Source: an uncultured Collinsella sp. (GTDB lineage: Bacteria; Actinomycetota; Coriobacteriia; Coriobacteriales; Coriobacteriaceae). From it: a stretch of 64,000 nt of DNA. Location of the stretch: assembly GCA_959606065.1 (NCBI GenBank), contig CAUHHV010000002.1, positions 62,001 through 126,000 of the forward strand. Reading direction: 5' to 3'. Under the pieces are notes generated by a model. It was not told the origin of the DNA. It saw only the letters and a program-made list of their open reading frames with translations, and ran no database searches. Both the position numbers and the translations under genes were made by a program. Positions 47,004 to 55,520 of this stretch are shown here, in pieces. Position 1 is the first letter of the stretch. The number at the start of each line of letters is the position of its first letter.

Positions 47004-47792
47004 TTACATTTCACCGCCTTGCAAGGAACACCAAGCACCCTGGGCATCCGTGGTGAGAATCACCGGACCGTCATTGGTAATGGCGACGGTGTTCTCGTAG
47101 TGCGCGGCGGGCAGGTGGTCGTTGGTCGTAACAATCCAACCGTCGGAGCCCGTGCTCACATGGTTGGAACCCATCGTAACCATCGGCTCGATGGCAATGA
47201 CCATGCCGGCCTGGAGGCGAACGCCCCTCCCCTTCTTTCCATAGTTAGGAACGTTGGGGTCCTCGTGCATCACGCGGCCAATGCCATGACCCACATAATC
47301 ACGAAGCACGCCGTAACCGTGAGACTCGGCGAGGGACTGAACGGCATAACCGACGTCCCCGATATGGTTACCGGGAACAGCCTGCTCGATGGCAGCCTTA
47401 AGGCAATCGCGCGTAACCTCGCACAGAGCCTTGGCCTCGGGCGTGGGGGTACCGACGAAAAACGTCCAAGCGTTATCGCCGACCCAACCGTCGACAACGG
47501 CTCCCGTATCGATGGAGATGATATCGCCATCGCGCAGAATCATGTCGGGGTTGGGAATACCGTGGACAACGGCATCGTTGATCGATGCGCAAATGGTCCC
47601 CGGGAACCCGCCGTAACCCTTAAAGGCCGGGGTGCCACCATGCATGCGGATAATCTGCTCCGCAAGCTGATCGAGCTCAAAGGTCGAAACACCAGGGCGA
47701 ACCATGGCTCCAACGTGGCGGAGCGCCATCTTAGATAGCGCTCCTGCCTTCTTCATCTGCTCGATTTGCGTCGCAGACTTAATCTTGATCAT
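47004..47792 (-). CDS. map: Methionine aminopeptidase type I
   Basis: Removes the first Met from new proteins. The 262-aa protein has the five metal ligands in SIDTGAVVDGWVGDNAWTF (two Asp), GHGIGRVMHEDP (His) and VIAIEPMVTMGS (Glu), with the last Glu near NTVAITNDGP missing its usual form (ENTVAIT is present). Its start overlaps the adk stop (ATGA). Confidence 0.95.
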   Translation of the reverse strand: MIKIKSATQIEQMKKAGALSKMALRHVGAMVRPGVSTFELDQLAEQIIRMHGGTPAFKGYGGFPGTICASINDAVVHGIPNPDMILRDGDIISIDTGAVVDGWVGDNAWTFFVGTPTPEAKALCEVTRDCLKAAIEQAVPGNHIGDVGYAVQSLAESHGYGVLRDYVGHGIGRVMHEDPNVPNYGKKGRGVRLQAGMVIAIEPMVTMGSNHVSTGSDGWIVTTNDHLPAAHYENTVAITNDGPVILTTDAQGAWCSLQGGEM

Positions 47793-48415
47793 AGACCGAG
47801 AGCCTCTTTGACATCCCCGTACACGGTCTCGCGAGCCTGGTCACCGTTGACCGACTTGAGCAGACCCTGGCCACGATAGTAGTCGACGAGCGGGCTCGTG
47901 GACTTCTCGTAGACGTCGAGACGGTTCTTGATGGTCTCGGGCTTGTCGTCGTCGCGCTGATACATCTCGCCACCACACTTGGGGCAGGTAGCATCGGCAG
48001 CGGTGCCGGTGTAACCGCAGGCGCGGCAGGTGCGACGCGAAGACAGACGGTCGATGATGACCTCGGGGGCCACGTCGACCAGAAGGGCGCAGTCAATCTC
48101 GCGACCCATGGCGGAGAGCTCGGAATCGAGCGTCACAGCCTGGGCGGTGTTGCGCGGGAAGCCGTCGAGGATGAAGCCCTGCTGGGCGTCATCGGCGGCA
48201 AGGCGCTCCTTGACAAGGTCGATCACGAGCTGGTCGGGAACGAGCTCGCCGGCGTCCATGTACTTCTTAGCCTGAATACCAAGCTCGGTGCCGCCCTTGA
48301 CGGCAGCACGCAGCAGGTCGCCCGTGGAAATGTGAGCGACGCCAAACTCGGCGACGAGTTCCTGTGCGACGGTGCCCTTACCGGCACCCGGAGCTCCGAG
48401 CAATACGAGGTTCAT
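47789..48415 (-). CDS. adk: Adenylate kinase (zinc type)
   Basis: Interconverts AMP, ADP and ATP. The 208-aa protein has the P-loop GAPGAGKGTVAQ at residues 7-18, DGFPRNTAQA, and a lid with four Cys (CRACGYTG and CPKCGG) that bind structural zinc. Start 48415 has GGAGG 8 nt upstream. It ends in TGA, forced by the ATGA overlap with map; this is the only TGA among the ribosomal-operon genes. Confidence 0.96.
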   Translation of the reverse strand: MNLVLLGAPGAGKGTVAQELVAEFGVAHISTGDLLRAAVKGGTELGIQAKKYMDAGELVPDQLVIDLVKERLAADDAQQGFILDGFPRNTAQAVTLDSELSAMGREIDCALLVDVAPEVIIDRLSSRRTCRACGYTGTAADATCPKCGGEMYQRDDDKPETIKNRLDVYEKSTSPLVDYYRGQGLLKSVNGDQARETVYGDVKEALGL

Positions 48416-48433
48416 GAGCAATCCTCCTCTAGC

Positions 48434-49720
48434 CTATTTAAAGAATCCATCGTAATCATACATCTTGATCTGGCCTTCGAGCTTGTCGACCGTGTCGAGC
48501 ACGACGCCGACCATGATGAGGATGGATGTGCCGCCAAATGCCTGGATCAGCTGGTTACCCGTAAAGGAGAAGATGATCGAAGGCACGATGGCGATGAGCG
48601 CCAAGAAGACAGCGCTGGGAAGCGTGATCTTGTTGAGCGCGTTCTTGATGTAGGCCGCGGTAGCCCTGCCCGGACGGACGCCCGGAATAAAGCCGCCCTG
48701 CTTCTTGAGGTTGTCGGCCGTGTCATCGGGGTTGAACACCATGGAGGTGTAGAAGTACGCGAAGAACACGATGAGGACAACATTAAGCACCCAGTTGAGC
48801 CAACCGGTCGAAAGCGCAGAAGCAACTGCCTGGATCCAGCCGATGCCGGGGAAGAACACGGCGATCTGGGCCGGGAAGTACAGCAGCGCCGAAGCGAAGA
48901 TGATCGGCACGACACCCGCGGTGTTGACCTTGATGGGCAGGTAGGTGGTCTGGCCACCCATCATGCGACGGCCCACGACGCGCTTGGCGTAAGAGACCGG
49001 AATGCGGCGCTGGCCGCGCTCAAGGAAAACAATCAGCGGGATAACCAGCAGGATGATGGCGCAGATGATCACCATGGTGATAATGCCACCGGCATTACCC
49101 TCGGTGCTGGAGAAAATCGCCTGCGGAAGGCCGGCCATGATGTTCGCAAAGATGATCAGCGACATGCCATTGCCGATACCGCGCTGGGTGATGAGCTCAC
49201 CAATCCACATGATCAGCATGGCGCCCGCAGTGAGCGTGCCGACGACCATGAGGTCGAAGATGATCTCGGGAGCGCCGGCGCCATTAAAGCTGATGCCGAA
49301 GCTCTTAAAGAGGAAGAGGTAACCCACGGAGTTGAGGATTGCCAGAGCCAAGGTGAGGTAACGCGAATACTGCGTAATCTTGGTCTGACCGACCTCGCCC
49401 TCGCGGGCAAGCTCATGCAGGGAAGGCACGACGGCCTGGAGCATCTGGAGGATGATCGAGCTGGTGATGTAAGGCATGATGCCCAGCGAAAACACCGACA
49501 CATAGCTCAACGCGCCGCCAGAGAAAAGATTCAGGAGGGCCATAGCACCTGCGGCGACCGAATTGTTATCGGTCGAGAAAAGGCCCAGCATCCCCTGGAA
49601 GGGAATGCCGGGCACAGGAACGTGCGCACCAATGCGGTACACGACGAGCATAGCTATGGTAAAAAGAATCTTTTCGCGCAATTCTTTGATGCGGAAAGCA
49701 TTCTTAAGACCATTTAGCAC
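48434..49720 (-). CDS. secY: Preprotein translocase subunit SecY
   Basis: Membrane channel for secretion and membrane insertion. The 428-aa protein has ten hydrophobic segments, YRIGAHVPVPGI near the N-terminus, the plug-region Ser/Gly-rich segment, and the cytosolic loops that bind SecA and the ribosome (LERGQRRIPVSYAKR). The start is GTG at 49720, overlapping the rplO stop by 7 nt. It works with SecA encoded at 18337. Confidence 0.97.
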   Translation of the reverse strand: MLNGLKNAFRIKELREKILFTIAMLVVYRIGAHVPVPGIPFQGMLGLFSTDNNSVAAGAMALLNLFSGGALSYVSVFSLGIMPYITSSIILQMLQAVVPSLHELAREGEVGQTKITQYSRYLTLALAILNSVGYLFLFKSFGISFNGAGAPEIIFDLMVVGTLTAGAMLIMWIGELITQRGIGNGMSLIIFANIMAGLPQAIFSSTEGNAGGIITMVIICAIILLVIPLIVFLERGQRRIPVSYAKRVVGRRMMGGQTTYLPIKVNTAGVVPIIFASALLYFPAQIAVFFPGIGWIQAVASALSTGWLNWVLNVVLIVFFAYFYTSMVFNPDDTADNLKKQGGFIPGVRPGRATAAYIKNALNKITLPSAVFLALIAIVPSIIFSFTGNQLIQAFGGTSILIMVGVVLDTVDKLEGQIKMYDYDGFFK

Positions 49721-50163
49721 GGCAGCTCGACCTTTCCGCCGGCGGCCTCGATCTTGGCCTGCGCAGAAGCGCTGACCTTGTCGACCTTGACCGTGAACTT
49801 CTTGGTGAGCTCACCATTGCCGAGCACCTTGACGGGCTCGAACTCGCTCTTGGTGATGCGAGCGGCCTTAAGAGCGGCACCGTCGATCACAGCGCCATCC
49901 TCGAACTTACGCTCGAGACGCTCAACGTTAACAGCGGTGTACTCGATACGACGGGGGTTGCGGAAGCCCGGAAGCTTGGGCAGGCGCATAGCCAGCGGAG
50001 TCTGGCCACCCTCGAAGCCGGCACCCTTGGTGCCGCCAGAGCGGGAACCCTGGCCCTTCTGGCCGCGGCCAGAAGTGGTGCCGTGACCCGAAGAATTGCC
50101 ACGGCCGACGCGCTTACGGTTCTTGGTGGAACCGGGCGCGGGAGTAAGATCGTGAAGCTGCAT
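49714..50163 (-). CDS. rplO: Ribosomal protein uL15
   Basis: A 149-aa 50S assembly protein with the signature GRGNSSGHGTTSGRGQKGQG and GFEGGQTPLAMRLPKLPGF. It overlaps secY by 7 nt and follows rpmD by 3 nt. Confidence 0.97.
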   Translation of the reverse strand: MQLHDLTPAPGSTKNRKRVGRGNSSGHGTTSGRGQKGQGSRSGGTKGAGFEGGQTPLAMRLPKLPGFRNPRRIEYTAVNVERLERKFEDGAVIDGAALKAARITKSEFEPVKVLGNGELTKKFTVKVDKVSASAQAKIEAAGGKVELPC

Positions 50164-50166
50164 TTG

Positions 50167-50349
50167 CTACTCCTCTACAATCTCGACAAGGTGCTTGACC
50201 TTGAAGATCATGCCGCGGACGGACTCGTTGTCAGCAATCTCGCGAACCTCGCGGATCCTGTGGAGACCGAGGGCACGGACAGTACGGACCTGGTCCTGCT
50301 TGCAACCGTTGGTGCTGCGGACCTGCTTGATCTTGATGGTGTCAGCCAT
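50167..50349 (-). CDS. rpmD: Ribosomal protein uL30
   Basis: A 60-aa 50S protein: KIKQVRSTNGCKQDQVRTVR and ALGLHRIREVREIADN. It lies 2 nt after rpsE and is tightly coupled with its neighbours. Confidence 0.96.
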   Translation of the reverse strand: MADTIKIKQVRSTNGCKQDQVRTVRALGLHRIREVREIADNESVRGMIFKVKHLVEIVEE

Positions 50350-50351
50350 GC

Positions 50352-50876
50352 TTAGTTCTCCTTACCGACGAACATCTCGGAGACCGTCAGGCCACGGCGA
50401 GCCGCGACGTCCTCAGGGCTGGAGAGCTCCTTGAGGCCCTCGACGGCAGCCTTGATGATGTTGAGGCCGTTGTCGGTACCGAGGGACTTGGACAGGACGT
50501 TCTTGATGCCAGCAAGCTCGAAGAGGGGACGCACAGCGCCGCCGGCGATAACGCCGGTACCCTCGACAGCGGGCTTGATGATGATGCGGCCGGCACCAAA
50601 GTGGCCGAGAACCTCGTGCGGGATGGTGCCCTGCTCGGTCACCGGCACGTGGAACATGTTCTTCTTGGCATCGAGAGACGCCTTGGAGATGGCCAGGGGC
50701 ACCTCAGCGGACTTGCCCATGCCAACGCCGACGTTGCCCTTGCCGTCGCCAACGACGACGAGAGCGACGAGGCTCATGCGACGACCACCCTTGACGGTCT
50801 TCGACACGCGGTTGATGTAAACGACGCGCTCCTCGAACTCGGAGGCCTCGCGCTGCTGCTTCTGATTACGAGCCAT
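50352..50876 (-). CDS. rpsE: Ribosomal protein uS5
   Basis: A 174-aa 30S protein affecting decoding accuracy. It has the double-stranded RNA-binding domain (VVYINRVSKTVKGGRRMSLV, VGVGMGKSAEVPLAISKA) and the C-terminal domain ending near NGLNIIKAAVEGLK. Confidence 0.97.
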   Translation of the reverse strand: MARNQKQQREASEFEERVVYINRVSKTVKGGRRMSLVALVVVGDGKGNVGVGMGKSAEVPLAISKASLDAKKNMFHVPVTEQGTIPHEVLGHFGAGRIIIKPAVEGTGVIAGGAVRPLFELAGIKNVLSKSLGTDNGLNIIKAAVEGLKELSSPEDVAARRGLTVSEMFVGKEN

Positions 50877-50890
50877 GTGCTACATACCTC

Positions 50891-51259
50891 CTAGAACTCG
50901 AGACCGGCGGCACGAGCACCGTCGGCGAGGGCCTTGACGCGGCCATGGTAGATACGGCCACCACGATCGAAGGCGACCTTGGTGATGCCGGCCTCGATGG
51001 CGCGCTTGCCAACGAGCTGACCGACCTTCTCCGCAGCCTCCTTGTTCGAGGTGTGGGTGCCCTTGAACTCGGCCTCGAGGGTCGAGGCAGAGACGAGCGT
51101 CAGGCTGGAGCCCTTGCTGTCGTCGATGATCTGGGCATAGATGTTGGCGTTAGTACGGGTCACGCGAAGACGCGGACGCTCGGAGGTACCCGAGACCTTG
51201 CCGCGAACACGACGCTGACGACGCTTGAGGCCTTCCAGCTTCGCCTTATGCTTGTTCAT
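50891..51259 (-). CDS. rplR: Ribosomal protein uL18
   Basis: A 122-aa 5S rRNA-binding protein: KRRQRRVRGKVSGTSERPRL and VAFDRGGRIYHGRVKALAD. A hairpin (51288-51309) separates it from rplF. Confidence 0.97.
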   Translation of the reverse strand: MNKHKAKLEGLKRRQRRVRGKVSGTSERPRLRVTRTNANIYAQIIDDSKGSSLTLVSASTLEAEFKGTHTSNKEAAEKVGQLVGKRAIEAGITKVAFDRGGRIYHGRVKALADGARAAGLEF

Positions 51260-51287
51260 ACGTAAACTCCTAAAAAGGTTGATCTTG

Positions 51288-51309
51288 CCAGCACCTGACG
51301 GGGTGCTGG
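51288..51309 (-). other. Hairpin inside the spc operon between rplF and rplR
   Basis: A perfect stem CCAGCACC/GGTGCTGG with a 6-nt loop and no T tract. It may set transcript processing or pausing. Confidence 0.6.
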
Positions 51310-51334
51310 TCTTATGCGAGTGAGTCGGTTACGA

Positions 51335-51871
51335 CTACTTGGCGGCCTTACCCAGCTTGCGGCGGATGTGCTCGCCAACGTAGTGGATACCCTTGCCCTT
51401 GTAAGGCTCGGGAGGACGATGGCCGCGGATCTCAGCGGCGATCTGACCGACCTGCTGCTTGTTGATACCCTTGACGTTCACGTGGGTGTTGTCGGGAACC
51501 TCGAAGGTGATGCCCTCGGGAGCCTCGACGATCACGGGGTGCGAGAAGCCCAGGGAGAACTCGAGGTTCTTGCCCTTCTGCTGCACGCGGTAACCGACGC
51601 CGGCGAGCTCGAGCTTCTTCTCGAAGCCCTCGGAAACGCCAACCACCATGTTGTGGATGAGGGCGCGGGTGAGGCCGTGGCGGGCACGGGTCTCACGCTC
51701 GTCGTCGGGACGGGAAACGGTGAGGACGTTGTCCTCGATGTTGATAGCGAGCTTCTCAAAGACATCGAGCTCGAGCTGGCCCTTGGGGCCCTTGACGACA
51801 ACGTTGTTGCCGTTGACTGCCACTTCGACTCCGGCGGGAATCTGGACAGGCTTATTACCGATACGAGACAC
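51335..51871 (-). CDS. rplF: Ribosomal protein uL6
   Basis: A 178-aa 50S protein with two related domains. SRIGNKPVQIPAGVEVAVNG opens the first and the C-terminal PEPYKGKGIHYVGEHIRRK is the family signature. Confidence 0.97.
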   Translation of the reverse strand: MSRIGNKPVQIPAGVEVAVNGNNVVVKGPKGQLELDVFEKLAINIEDNVLTVSRPDDERETRARHGLTRALIHNMVVGVSEGFEKKLELAGVGYRVQQKGKNLEFSLGFSHPVIVEAPEGITFEVPDNTHVNVKGINKQQVGQIAAEIRGHRPPEPYKGKGIHYVGEHIRRKLGKAAK

Positions 51872-51904
51872 GGTGATCTCCTTTCCTTCTACCTACCGAG
51901 CGAA

Positions 51905-52303
51905 TTACCAGACGTAAGCGATGATCTCGCCGCCGACGTTGTGCTTGCGAGCATCGCGGTCGGTCATAACGCCATGGCTGGTGGAAATAATGGCGGTACC
52001 AAGGCCACCGCGGACGCGGGGCATGTCGGCAACGCCGGTGTACTTACGCAGGCCCGGCTTGGAAATGCGGCGGATGCCGTTGATGACCTTAGCCTTCTTG
52101 GGACCATACTTAAGCGTGATGTGCAGAGTCTTCTGGGGAACGGTGTCCTCGACATCGTAGCCCTCGATGTAGCCCTCCTCGTGCAGAACACGAGCGATCT
52201 CGACGAGCTTCTTGCTGCTCGGCATGGAGACCGTGGCCTTGTTCACAGAGTTAGCGTTACGGATGCGCGTAAGCATATCTGCGATCGGGTCTGTAAGGTT
52301 CAT
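51905..52303 (-). CDS. rpsH: Ribosomal protein uS8
   Basis: A 132-aa 16S-binding protein: DPIADMLTRIRNANSVNKAT and GGLGTAIISTSHGVMTDRDA. In E. coli it represses the spc operon at the rplE site; the mRNA mimic was not identified here. Confidence 0.97.
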   Translation of the reverse strand: MNLTDPIADMLTRIRNANSVNKATVSMPSSKKLVEIARVLHEEGYIEGYDVEDTVPQKTLHITLKYGPKKAKVINGIRRISKPGLRKYTGVADMPRVRGGLGTAIISTSHGVMTDRDARKHNVGGEIIAYVW

Positions 52304-52422
52304 ACAGATTCTCCTTCGTTCTTGATGAACACGTGCTCTTGGTTCTTCGCCGCCCTTAACGGCAAAGCCTTTTTAGCGCGTTTTCCCTGTTCCAAACTGA
52401 TGCTTGAAACGCTGGTAGTGAC

Positions 52423-52608
52423 TTACCAGCTGGCCTTCTTAACGCCGGGAAGCTCGCCCTTGAGTGCAAGCTCGCGGAAGCAGACACGGCACAGGCCGAA
52501 CTTGCGGTACACAGAGTGCGGACGGCCGCAGCGCTGGCAGCGCGTGTACTCACGAGTAGAGAACTTCTGCTTGCGATTGCACTTGACGATCATCGATGTC
52601 TTAGCCAC
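52423..52608 (-). CDS. rpsN: Ribosomal protein uS14, zinc type
   Basis: A 61-aa short form with four Cys (CQRCGRPHSVYRKFGLCRVC) that bind zinc. KTSMIVKCNRKQKF at the start is typical of the Gram-positive type. The gap to rpsH is 119 nt, wide for this operon. Confidence 0.97.
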   Translation of the reverse strand: MAKTSMIVKCNRKQKFSTREYTRCQRCGRPHSVYRKFGLCRVCFRELALKGELPGVKKASW

Positions 52609-52643
52609 TTATATCCTCCTCACATAGAGTATTGTTCGCCCCA

Positions 52644-52671
52644 AGCGCCGCCCCCTTCTGGGAACGGCGCT
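52644..52671 (-). other. Hairpin between rplE and rpsN
   Basis: A stem AGCGCCG/CGGCGCT with a 14-nt loop and no T tract. Confidence 0.45.
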
Positions 52672-52687
52672 CATAGGGCAGGTGAAC

Positions 52688-53245
52688 CTATTTCTTGAAC
52701 GGGAAACCGAAGGCGTCCAGAAGGGCCTTGGCCTCCTCATCGGTGTTGGCGGTGGTCACGAAAGTGATGTCCATACCACGCTGGTGATCGACGGAGTCGA
52801 AGTCGATTTCGGGGAAGATGAGCTGCTCGGTGACGCCCATGGAGAAGTTACCACGGCCGTCGAAGCTCTTGGCGGAGATGCCGCGGAAGTCGCGGATACG
52901 GGGGATTGCGACAGAGGTCAGACGATCGAAGAACTCCCACATACGGTCGCCACGCAGGGTAACCTTGCAGCCGATCGGCATACCAGCGCGCAGGCGGAAG
53001 GTAGCGATGGACTTGCGGGCACGGGTGATCATCGGCTGCTGGCCGGTGATGGCGCGCAGGTCGCGCACGGCACCGTCGATGGCCTTGGAATCGGTAGCGG
53101 CCTCGCCGACACCCATGTTCACGACGATCTTCTCAAACTTGGGGATCATCATGACGTTCTCGTACTGGAACTTGTCCTGAAGCTGCTGCTTGACCTCGTT
53201 GTTGTACTTGGTCTTCAGACGCGGCACATACTTCTCTTCTGCCAT
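52688..53245 (-). CDS. rplE: Ribosomal protein uL5
   Basis: A 185-aa 5S rRNA-binding protein: VMMIPKFEKIVVNMGVGEA and KSIATFRLRAGMPIGCKVTL. Here it is the first gene of the operon. uL24, uL14 and the S10 genes that normally precede it are absent from the window, and 53246-53570 is non-coding with its own promoter. Confidence 0.97.
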   Translation of the reverse strand: MAEEKYVPRLKTKYNNEVKQQLQDKFQYENVMMIPKFEKIVVNMGVGEAATDSKAIDGAVRDLRAITGQQPMITRARKSIATFRLRAGMPIGCKVTLRGDRMWEFFDRLTSVAIPRIRDFRGISAKSFDGRGNFSMGVTEQLIFPEIDFDSVDHQRGMDITFVTTANTDEEAKALLDAFGFPFKK

Positions 53246-53382
53246 TGTTCACTCCTTCTTGGGGTTTTAAGCACGGGGCGTGGCCACGATGGGTTGTCCT
53301 CGTGCCTCCTGGCTGCATCCGCGCCGCTCATGGCATTTCGCGGTTTGGACTCGACGCAGCAGGAGCCGACAAAACAATCGGT

Positions 53383-53411
53383 ACTATACGCGCATTGGGT
53401 GCGTATTTCCA
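53383..53411 (-). promoter_or_regulatory. Putative promoter of the truncated spc operon
   Basis: On the minus strand TGGAAA and TATAGT are spaced by 17 nt, about 138 nt before the rplE start. Confidence 0.5.
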
Positions 53412-53486
53412 GAAAAACCTCGTCTGCCTGCACAACTCCACAACTCCCCCGCACAAATTGATCCCTAGGGCACGGAGGAAAACAGC

Positions 53487-53553
53487 AGTTGCGGTGAGAT
53501 AGGGACCGTTTGACGGCTTAACAGGCTTTAACAGTCCGTATTTCACCGCAACT
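53487..53553. repeat. 67-nt palindrome, copy B
   Basis: Ends AGTTGCGGTGA and TCACCGCAACT, the same length and layout as copies A and C. It is 17 nt past the xdhC stop and between it and the rplE promoter. Confidence 0.92.
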
Positions 53554-53570
53554 CATGTATGGGGATGCGA

Positions 53571-54614
53571 TTAGCGCTTGCGGGGGACGAGCTTGGTGCG
53601 GCGCAGGTGAATCATCTCGGCAGCGATGGAGATGGCGATCTCCTCGGGATCCTCGGCCTCGATGGCAACGCCGATCGGCAGGTGCAGCTCGTCGATCTGG
53701 TCCTGCGTAAAGCCCTCCTGCTCCAAACGGGCGCGCACAAAGGCCGTCTTGCGGCGCGAGCCCAAGCAGCCCAGATAGGCGGGTTTAGCGCGCATGGCCT
53801 GAATCACCACGTCGATATCGGACTTGTGGCCTGCTGTGGCCACGACCACCAGGTCGCGCGGGCCGATGGGGCACTGCTTGCTCAGGTTCTTGTAATCGAC
53901 CAGGCGACGATCGTAGACACCGGGCACCCATTCGGGCGTCAGCGTGCCGGGGCGGTCATCGCACGCCACAACGGCAAAGCCCGCCGCCGTGAGTACGCGC
54001 GCCGTCGCAGCGCCCACGTGTCCGCAGCCAAAGATGTAGGTCAGGCCCTCGGGGCAGAGCGTCTCGATGTGCGCCGGGGGAATCTCGGAGGCGGCGTTGG
54101 TGTAGGTGACCTTACTCCCCTCCTCCACCAGCGAAAGCTCGGGGCAGCCGGCAATGGTATGGCGCGATGTCTCGCCATGGTACTCAACCACATCGCCCTC
54201 GAGCGCGCTCGCGATAAACGGCTCAAAGTCGATGACGAAGTCGCCGATGCGCCGATAGGCCAAGACGTCGGCAACCGACTGGAACAACGGTGCCTGGGTC
54301 GAGTCCAGATGCAGGTAGCACAGGCAGATGGCCCCGCCGCAGATCATGCCGGTATCGGAGTTCTCGCCGCCCATGGTGTAGCGGACCAGACGCGATTGCC
54401 CTGCGGCCAGCAGCTCGCGCGCCTCGTCCAGCGCAAAAAGCTCAATCTTGCCGCCGCCGATGGTGCCCGCTTGGCTGCCATCGGCAAAGACGGCCATCCA
54501 GGCGCCCACGCCGCGTGGTGATGACCCCGCCGTACCGGCCACTACCACCAGCTCGCACGTCTCGCCAGCACGCAGGGCGGCAAGCGCCGCATTCACAACA
54601 TCGAGCTTTTCCAT
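53571..54614 (-). CDS. xdhC: XdhC/CoxI-family molybdenum-hydroxylase maturation protein
   Basis: Binds sulfurated molybdenum cofactor and inserts it into xanthine dehydrogenase-type enzymes. The 347-aa protein has the N-terminal XdhC domain (TAGSSPRGVGAWMAV, GTIGGGKIELFALDEA). The C-terminal Rossmann domain follows (YIFGCGHVGAATARVL, ATAGHKSDIDVV, LGCLGSRRKT). It is the last gene of a minus-strand pair with yqeB, 9 nt away. The target hydroxylase is not in the window. Confidence 0.93.
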   Translation of the reverse strand: MEKLDVVNAALAALRAGETCELVVVAGTAGSSPRGVGAWMAVFADGSQAGTIGGGKIELFALDEARELLAAGQSRLVRYTMGGENSDTGMICGGAICLCYLHLDSTQAPLFQSVADVLAYRRIGDFVIDFEPFIASALEGDVVEYHGETSRHTIAGCPELSLVEEGSKVTYTNAASEIPPAHIETLCPEGLTYIFGCGHVGAATARVLTAAGFAVVACDDRPGTLTPEWVPGVYDRRLVDYKNLSKQCPIGPRDLVVVATAGHKSDIDVVIQAMRAKPAYLGCLGSRRKTAFVRARLEQEGFTQDQIDELHLPIGVAIEAEDPEEIAISIAAEMIHLRRTKLVPRKR

Positions 54615-54623
54615 TGCCGCCTT

Positions 54624-55418
54624 CTATCCTCTAAAGACATCGGTGAGCATAGCGAGTGCCTCGAGCACGCCGCCGCCGACCGACGTCGCCTTGTCCGAAA
54701 TATAGTTGATGTAGCTGGCATCGCCGCGTGGATCGACATCGGCGCATTTAAAGCCCTCAGTCACCTGCACGCCGTTCGCCAAAAGCCCGCGCAGACAGCC
54801 ATCGATCTGCGTGCACATGGGCGTATCGCCCGCGTAGCCAATCACGTCTCCGGCGCTCACGATGTCGCCGATTGCGCGGTCGGACCGAAACACGCCGGCG
54901 GCGGGGCTGTGGATAACACGTTCCTTGCCATAGCCGGCGATAATGCCCGGCACGCCCGTGTTGGGCTGGGGCGAACCTTGGGTAATGACACGGCCCAGGA
55001 AATGCCCACGCATGGTCTCGACCACGGCGTCGCAGTCAACCGGCGCGGTAAAGCCCGGCCCCACGGCGATGACGGCAGGCGCCATGTCGCGCGTGGTGCC
55101 CAAGTTGCGCTTAGCCAAAATCGCGTCGACCACAGCAGCGGGTTTCAGCTCGCCGATCATCTTGGCCTGGGGGTCTACCACAACGGCGACGTCTCCAGCC
55201 TCGGTAATCTCAAGCGCCTCAGCCGGCGTCTGTGCCAAGCGAGCGCGAATGCCTTCGACCTCGACCTCGCCCAGGCGAATGGCCTCGCAAAAACAGATTG
55301 TGCGGCGGATGCACGTGGGAACCGCGATATCGGCCATAACGACCGAAACGCCGGCGCGCACCAAGCGAGCGGCGACGCCCGTGGCGATATCGCCGGCGCC
55401 GCGAACATAAACGAGCAT
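54624..55418 (-). CDS. yqeB: Selenium-dependent molybdenum-hydroxylase accessory protein YqeB
   Basis: A 264-aa protein of the YqeB/EF2563 family, tied to maturation of selenium-dependent molybdenum hydroxylases. The N-terminus looks nucleotide-binding (VYVRGAGDIATGVAARLVRA); later ITQGSPQPNTGVPGIIAGYG and PMCTQIDGCLRGLLANGV are conserved. It is transcribed with xdhC and diverges from yqeC. Biochemical role is not established. Confidence 0.9.
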   Translation of the reverse strand: MLVYVRGAGDIATGVAARLVRAGVSVVMADIAVPTCIRRTICFCEAIRLGEVEVEGIRARLAQTPAEALEITEAGDVAVVVDPQAKMIGELKPAAVVDAILAKRNLGTTRDMAPAVIAVGPGFTAPVDCDAVVETMRGHFLGRVITQGSPQPNTGVPGIIAGYGKERVIHSPAAGVFRSDRAIGDIVSAGDVIGYAGDTPMCTQIDGCLRGLLANGVQVTEGFKCADVDPRGDASYINYISDKATSVGGGVLEALAMLTDVFRG

Positions 55419-55520
55419 TCCCGGGGCACCTCCCTGTGCTACGGTTTGAGCAGAGCAAAAGCGGTTCGGCCGCTACTCTGATGATTATTTATTATCACAG
55501 TATTATACGGCGGTGAACAG

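Larger units (their letters stand above)
53246..53570. other. Gene-free leader and repeat region upstream of rplE
   Basis: This 325-nt stretch holds a ~130-nt leader (with GCACGAGG and a weak GCCCCGTGC partner), the rplE promoter (53383-53411) and the 67-nt repeat (53487-53553). No trace of rplX is recognisable; the small frames have no ribosomal-protein sequence. Confidence 0.65.

Noticed and set aside
53133..53318. Small frame overlapping the start of rplE, considered as an rplX remnant
   Set aside because: It is out of frame with rplE and has no uL24 sequence.
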